A DNA stretch of 64,000 nucleotides. Origin: Lepraria neglecta. Taxonomy: Eukaryota; Ascomycota; Lecanoromycetes; Lecanorales; Stereocaulaceae. Shown piece by piece: positions 58,601-64,000 of the stretch. The stretch lies in the NCBI GenBank assembly GCA_033220425.1, contig CM065652.1, forward strand, positions 2,232,001 through 2,296,000, read 5' to 3'. The translations under genes were made by a program, and so were the position numbers. Numbering within the stretch: the first letter of the stretch is position 1; every line of letters starts with the position of its first letter. Under the pieces are notes generated by a model that was given only the letters and a program-made list of their open reading frames with translations, did not search any database and had not been told where the DNA came from.

Positions 58601-59222
58601 ATGCTGTCATGTCTTCGTATAGTTCATAGCCTTGGTTAATATTCAGTATGTGTCCAAGTGCTGTTTGGGCTGGACGACCATCGTTTGAAAAGTTCTCTTG
58701 GACATTAGTTGTGTGAGGAAATTCCTTATGGTCGTCGTCCTCATTGATCTGAGTTCTTGAGTCATGGTCCAAAGATGCGGCTTGTGGTACTGCAGCCATT
58801 GTTGCTTCGTCATACTCATAGTCGACTTTTGGGAACAGAGGCCGTCCTCTGCTGGGTCTGAGCGGTGGTTTGACGTAATTCCTCGATTTAACTTTGCTTG
58901 CAGTCGACGTCCCTTCGATCATGCCCAAGGCTTCACGATATCTCTCGGGATCAAACTCCTGCGGCGTGATCAACTTTTGAAGCAGAAGCTTCTCAGGTAT
59001 AGGCATGGTACTTACCAGTGACAATGGTCGTGAAGAACGCTGGACGGTTTTCATTGGATTCATTGATGGTGGTGCGCTACTAGAATCTCTAGGCATCGCC
59101 GCTGGTAGGGCGGGATTTTCGAAAATACTTGAAGGAAGAGGCGGCGTGACAGAATGTCCACGTTCTAGATCACAGTGGAAGGTTGCAGCTTCTGGGGACT
59201 GCCGCTCCTTCGATTTAAACAT
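55689..59222 (-). CDS. Ser-rich protein with C-terminal two-helix membrane module
   Basis: Two exons (59222-56789 and 56629-55689, intron 159 nt) give 1124 aa; the splice joins LADGSSPG to AKFPSSPAPFATSPRTKYYTPSKAGG. About 1040 residues are polar and disordered, rich in Ser, Pro, Asp/Glu and Arg, with many SP/TP sites. The last 80 residues form two hydrophobic helices (VSFWLTTAFCVVPFLAIIP and GFVFVLGTPMLVVIIMLAIYF) separated by a conserved-looking loop (SSFGDAAIDLISGGKVEQVDQFHKRV). This suggests a tail-anchored-like hairpin with a long cytosolic N-terminal region. I do not recognise a family or function. Decayed copies of the module lie 1.5-2.8 kb downstream on the other strand. The first exon has no long competing frame. 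Confidence 0.85.
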
Positions 59223-60535
59223 CTTGGAAATGGGAGAAATGCCGTCGCTTGATGGCCTCTTAATGGTGATCTTCTAATTTGGTGACTATGGCCGGTGACC
59301 TAAGCAATTGGAGGTTCGAGAAACACTGCGAGGCTAATATGACACCTTATAGATGCAACTTACTTAGCACAGAACGTGTGTAAGGCAAGTCTTCTTAGTC
59401 GCGGATTGAAAAAAAAAACATACATTGATGTTGAACGTGGGATCCTGGACGCGTCGAATATAAGACGATGGCAGGAAAATATCAGACAGAAGAACACAGA
59501 TGGGAGGTGAGTAGTCTTACAGGCACAATAGCTGCTCTTTGTCGTGTTTGACACTGTAACAAAGCACAGACTTTTGGTGGATGAGGTTTATTGCGGTGAG
59601 TGAGGCTGCAGTAGCCTTTTCCTCAGTTTGCCGACCGGTGCACGACGCTGATATATCAAGCCGGGCCTGACAGTTTTGATACCAGAAAGTCTCTAAAAAT
59701 ATTGATCTAGGAGAAGGACAAGTCCTTGTATGTCAGCAGAGTAGGTGAGAGGTGTAGGTGGTAAGGGTGGTGAGGGTGGGAGGTCTCACTTTGGCGGATG
59801 CTTGAAGAAAATATGCGAGGCTCAGCCTGAAAAGACACCCTAAGCACTGCAAATGCAGCCTCCACGGCTCTTTCTGGACGATTGAACGATCGAGCAGGGG
59901 CAATCAAGCGTGGCAAGGTGTAATGATGTGGGTAGACTGAGGTGTTGAGGTGATTGTTGTTGTGGGTGAAGAAAGTTCGGTTATATTTTGATGACTAGGC
60001 TGGGGGCTCACTAGTACGATACTCGCCAACACCTTCACTAGGCTTTGCATCGTCCAATCTGCTAGCTTGACCTCCTTTCAGGCCCATTGAAGTCCCTGAG
60101 CAAAAAAAGATCTGCTCTTCTCCCTCTCTAGATGGCGTATTTTTTCAGAGACTTGCTGTCGAATCTCATCGAACCATAGGCCTTATACATTGTCCATTAC
60201 ATCTCTTTCCTTGACTTGCCTACCAGCATAAAGATTATTTCGCATGCATCTTCACTCGTTCATATCACGTGAAAGTGGGGAAAGAAGTCACTGCGTACTC
60301 CTTTCCTGAAGACAAACTTGCACCATCCGTCACTGTTCCTGTCAGTCATTGAATATTTGGTGCCATCGACTCCTCTACATGGTCTCCTAATGGTTCGCTC
60401 TCTTTTTCAGGGGGCCAACGATTTGTTCTCAAGAACAAGGCACCAGAGTGCTTACCAACATCGTAAACTTATTGCTGCCTTTCTATATGAACATCGTTTT
60501 CTCGTTCAATCGTAAGGTCTGACACTTTTCAAACA
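59223..60535. other. Intergenic, promoter side of the Ser-rich gene
   Basis: About 1.3 kb. A minus-strand frame at 59707-59916 has no motif. A poly-A run lies near 59409-59418. No confident gene. Confidence 0.45.
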
Positions 60536-61821
60536 TGCGTATGCTGGCCTACAGACACTCACTCAACCGCTGTAGCCGTCCCTCGATTCGTCTCCAATCG
60601 TTGCAACGTCGGCAGAACAAAGACAACAGATGCAGAACAGAAACTCCAGAGTCCTTTGGCCAGCCATCGAAAGAGCAGGATACCAGCCTTGCGTGTACGT
60701 CGAGAGGTGTTTCGTCGACAAAAATTAGTTGGGAAGAGGTAGGGGCACTCCGAAGGCAGCAGTAGTACCATCAGCACGAGGGACACAAGGGTGGAAGCAA
60801 CCACTCCGCACTCCAACCTCCTCGCCCTTCCCTATCGACGAAAAGCAAGTCCAGGAGCGCTCGAGGACGGAAAAACCCTCCACAGAACTAGGTAAGGCCT
60901 AAAAGATCAAGGAGACAGGCTGCTAACGATACTTTCTGTAGGTTCGTGCTGCTGGCGACCGAGTCTTCATGCGTTTCATGCATCCCCCACCCTTAGGCGA
61001 CTTACAGCCTTTCCGCTCACATGGCTACCGATAGAGATGAACCATCGAAGGCGCAGATGCAGGGCTTAAGGGAGCCAATCAGTCGCGGCGGGGGGACGGT
61101 TACGACGAAGTTGTACGAGGGTGGAATTGGGGCCATTGGGCATTGCGTCCTGAACCTTAGCGATGCTCGAGCTGGTATAGTAGATGTATGAGAGGATCTT
61201 GCACATTTACTGATTGCTACCTTAGAACATACGCTTTTCTTTGGGGAATTGCGTTCCACTGTTCAAGGCTATGGTAGCTACTCTGGCAATACCGGCTAAG
61301 GGACTGTCAGCATGACGCCTCTAAAGCCTGCGTCCTAGCAGCTATTCCTACTAGTTTCCCCGTCTTTTAACATTCTAGCAAAGTCTTCATACTGACCTCT
61401 TGTAGGATTTCGCAAAGCCTGACTATAGAAATCCCGTTCTCAGTACGTCGCAAGCAATCAAAGCACCTACATTCCTCCTTTCGCATTGCCTTGCCGACGA
61501 CTCATCATCCACCTATCTTGTCAGATGTTTGGATTTGCTGCCTCGTCGACCAACAAGCTTGAGCATCTCAGTCGCAAAACACCTTGCGTAGCAAGCGGCG
61601 CGCCCCCGCGAAACCGTCGCAGGACACGCATCAGTCCCGGCCACTCGGCAACCAGTAGGGTCCCATACCCTCCCATGATGCCACTATGGTCTGCACAGTT
61701 CATCGATCGGACAGAGAGAATGGGAAGGATGGTTAGAAGCGACAAGTTGATGCGACAGCGAGACGGAGAAGACGTGGGAAATTGGCAGCGCCGCAAGCGG
61801 CTTTCTTCGCCAAGGGGCTAA
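60536..61821 (+). other. Possible multi-exon gene, unresolved
   Basis: Several intron-like signals occur in one direction: GTAAGG at 60891 with a GCTAAC branch and CTGTAG acceptor at 60940; GTATGA at 61187 with an acceptor near 61225; an acceptor CTTGTAG at about 61404; GTACGT at 61444 with CTTGTCAG at 61522. A start at 60535 and the open stretch ending at 61821 (KRLSSPRG) could be the ends. I could not join them into one consistent frame, and no piece resembles a known protein, so this may be a rapidly evolving gene or a non-coding spliced transcript. Confidence 0.25.
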
Positions 61822-62242
61822 TGTACGTAATTTGCTAGTGTCTCCCAATGTTCCATGGGTCTGACGAATGGAGGTACTTGAAGGACATTCTTGAACAGAA
61901 CAAGAAAGACTCATCCTCTGTCTAAATTTCGTCTACATTGAAAAAAGCTTTAAAAAAGCCCATTCAATCACAATTACAAAGATGCGTTATTATGTTGCAT
62001 GCACCGTGAAGGAGTGGCTTGAATGGAAAGTAAATGGGTTGAGCAAAGGTGTACTTCAATTTCTTTGTTCTCTAAGAACATCGTGATTATAGCTTTAGAC
62101 AGGCTCATTCAATAATATCGACGTCAACGAGGTATCATTCTGTATGCATGAATCGTGAAAAGAATCGCTATGCCACTGCAAGGCCCAAGCTCTTGTAGGA
62201 TGTCCCCGCGCCTCGTAAATGCAAGCAACGTATCTCTAAAAC
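61822..62242. other. Intergenic, 3' flank of atg2
   Basis: About 420 bp; no gene recognised. Reading the atg2 frame past its last donor leads into this side but gives a poor tail. Confidence 0.5.
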
Positions 62243-64000
62243 TCAGTATCTCTTGTATTTCTATCAATAAGTCAGCAAAGGCAACCTGAACGTCATTACA
62301 GATTCGACTTACATCCTCAGTCCTCCTCCGATTCCCAGGATCCAGACTATTCGTCGCACCCATCAAAGTCTGCCCCACAGCCTTACTAACACCCATAGCA
62401 GGCCTAAGAATCACAGTAGGAGCATTCCGCAACACAGCCCTCGCAGCGCCCCCAGCCGTCCCACTCTCCAATATCTCTCCAGGCATAGCGATGACAGCAT
62501 CCTTGGCAGTAAGCAGATCCCGCTCAAGACTCGCATAGCCGCCACGAAGGCCTTGCACCAAGCCTAGAGGCTGGTCTGCGTAGTGGCTGATCTGTTTCTT
62601 TTCCTCCTCTTCAGAGTCCGCATCTTCCCAACCACTCGAAATGTCTGCTCTTGGTGGAGGTGGTGGATTCAAGAGATCTTCGGCACCTTGTAGGATAGTC
62701 TGGGTACCGATCGCTAATTTTGCTCCGAGCTTGACGAGCTCGCTTGTCGTGGTTTTTGCGAAGGCTACAGCGCCTTTTTGGAAGCTGCGGACCACTCTGC
62801 CATCCTTTTTGTATTCTCGTATCGGTATAACGATCAGGTCGCGAACGCCTCCTCCGACATTGACGAGCGAGCGGAAGGGAGATAGACCTGCAAGGACACC
62901 TGGTAGCTGGTTTTGTGTGACATCGGGCATCCATATATTATTGAGGGTCTTTCCAAGTTTGTCAAAACCTGAAACCCCGTAGATGATGACATGTCGTAGC
63001 ACCATGTCCGATTCCTGGAGTATGAAGAAGTTCATGAATTCGTTGGTGTGGCCAGAACGTATGCCCGCGTAGTCGACACGTTTTGGTTTGAAGTCGAGCC
63101 TGACTCGAATAGAGTTGACTTCGACACGCTGGATGAAGGGAGGTTCAGACCTTGAAGTTTCAGCCGGAGTAGAATCGTCCTTGAACTCGAAGAAACGTGT
63201 TATGAAGTCAAGAGCATCTTGATCGACGTGTAGCCGTAGAGGGAGGATGGTTGCCTGACCATCAATTAGCTTGAACGTCGTCTGTCATATCAAGAAAATA
63301 CCTTCAGTATTATCTCAGAGGCTGCGAGGTTAGGCACTGGCTTGACATTCAGGATTTCAAGATGGACCATGCAGGTTCCGCTTTCTCGCTCTCCAGCATC
63401 ATGCATGTATGTCGCAAACTTCTTCCAAGTAGATGTCGGAACGTGGTCGAATATCTCGAGATCTTGCACTCGAACATCGATCGAGCTTTGAGTTTCACCT
63501 GAGTCTGGAGGAAAAACCACCACGTCTGCGGATATACCTTTGAGCTCGAAAGCCATCTTGTGGTGTTTACTACGCCGTAGTCGTAGCTTGCTGGTCTTTG
63601 GTCGTGGAATATGCCCTTGCCGGCTTGGAGAGCCTGACGTTGTAGAAGTGGCATAGCTTCCTGTTTCACTGGCAAGTTCATCGAGGTTATGATTCACTTG
63701 TCGGGCCAGCTCATTAGGATCGCGATTGGCTGGGATGCCGATGTAGATTGAATTGAAGAGAAAGTCGCCAATCACAGATTCTTCCTCCTCTCCAGGATCG
63801 AGAGATTTGCGTATGTCTTTCCGGGACAAGCGCTCTGCAGCTTTGTTCTGAACCTCTTCGACAGCGTGGCTGATTACATCTCGTGTGTGTTGCCAATCAT
63901 ATCCATCAAAGAGATTCCATATGATGTGTACATCGCGTACACGGACTCGGAGGGGACTGGTACGCAACTTAGTGTCGTTGCTCAATTCGTAGGTGTTGTG
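62243..64000 (-). CDS. atg2: Autophagy-related protein 2, C-terminal part
   Basis: Partial: the gene enters from beyond the right edge. Exons seen: 64000-63302 (open at the edge), 63254-62313 and 62260-62243. The sequence has the Atg2 C-terminal signatures [61 protein letters not shown], and [20 protein letters not shown], followed by the amphipathic region ([36 protein letters not shown]) known to bind membranes. The 18-nt last exon adds KYKRY and a stop. Atg2 is a rod-shaped bridge that moves lipids from the ER to the growing phagophore, with Atg9 and Atg18. About 550 residues of a protein normally around 2000 aa are in the window. Confidence 0.95.

Overview
The window is nuclear DNA of a filamentous ascomycete (Pezizomycotina). 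Evidence: dense, mostly single-copy genes on both strands, many 47-70 nt introns with GTAAGT/GTATGT-type donors, a CTAAC-like branch point and a CAG/TAG acceptor, and several proteins of filamentous-fungal type (PIR-repeat wall protein, Gly/Ser-rich DUF7732-like secreted protein, TEA/ATTS regulator, fungal zinc-ribbon protein). The class (Dothideomycetes, Leotiomycetes or other) cannot be fixed from the sequence. I rebuilt the exon structures by hand; for every spliced model the exon lengths sum to a multiple of three and conserved motifs read through the joints.

Layout. 0-21 kb is a surface and transport half: an EMP70/TM9SF protein (-), a disordered hypothetical (+), a secreted Gly/Pro/Ser/Thr-rich protein (+), a monocarboxylate-type MFS carrier (-), a PIR-repeat wall protein (-), a DUF7732-like secreted protein (-), gamma-glutamyltransferase (-) and an SV2/SVOP-type MFS carrier (+). 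These are separated by 0.5-1.8 kb gaps with no convincing genes. 21-51.7 kb is a compact housekeeping block: a quinone-oxidoreductase-like enzyme ending in SKL (-), F-box protein (+), Ccc2 copper ATPase (-), COP9 signalosome subunit 7 (+), Gcn5 (-), Rad1 of the 9-1-1 clamp (+), Dur3 urea transporter (+), LC8 dynein light chain (-), Mrd1 (+), a TEA-domain regulator with an N-terminal zinc module (+), ELL elongation factor (+), a DUF2237 protein (+) and a zinc-ribbon protein (-). 51.7-64 kb is looser: decayed copies of a two-transmembrane module, a roughly 137-bp tandem repeat, the intact Ser-rich membrane protein from which the module appears to derive (-), a 3 kb stretch with only a doubtful gene, and the 3' part of atg2 (-), which runs off the right edge.

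How the genes relate. This is not a biosynthetic cluster; most genes are unrelated housekeeping functions. Head-to-head pairs share short intergenic regions (gcn5/rad1 539 bp; dynein light chain/mrd1 321 bp; ccc2/csn7 about 1 kb; ggt/SV2-type MFS about 1.06 kb). A cluster of three HGATAR sites precedes dur3, as expected for nitrogen control.

Most notable: the degenerate copies at 52.87-54.21 kb of the C-terminal module of the neighbouring 1124-aa protein; a CCCH plus CCHC zinc module joined to a TEA domain; a consensus 5' splice site overlapping a peroxisomal SKL tail; and several very small exons (10, 13, 10, 15 and 18 nt). I saw no tRNA, rRNA, CRISPR array, complete transposon or virus-like element.
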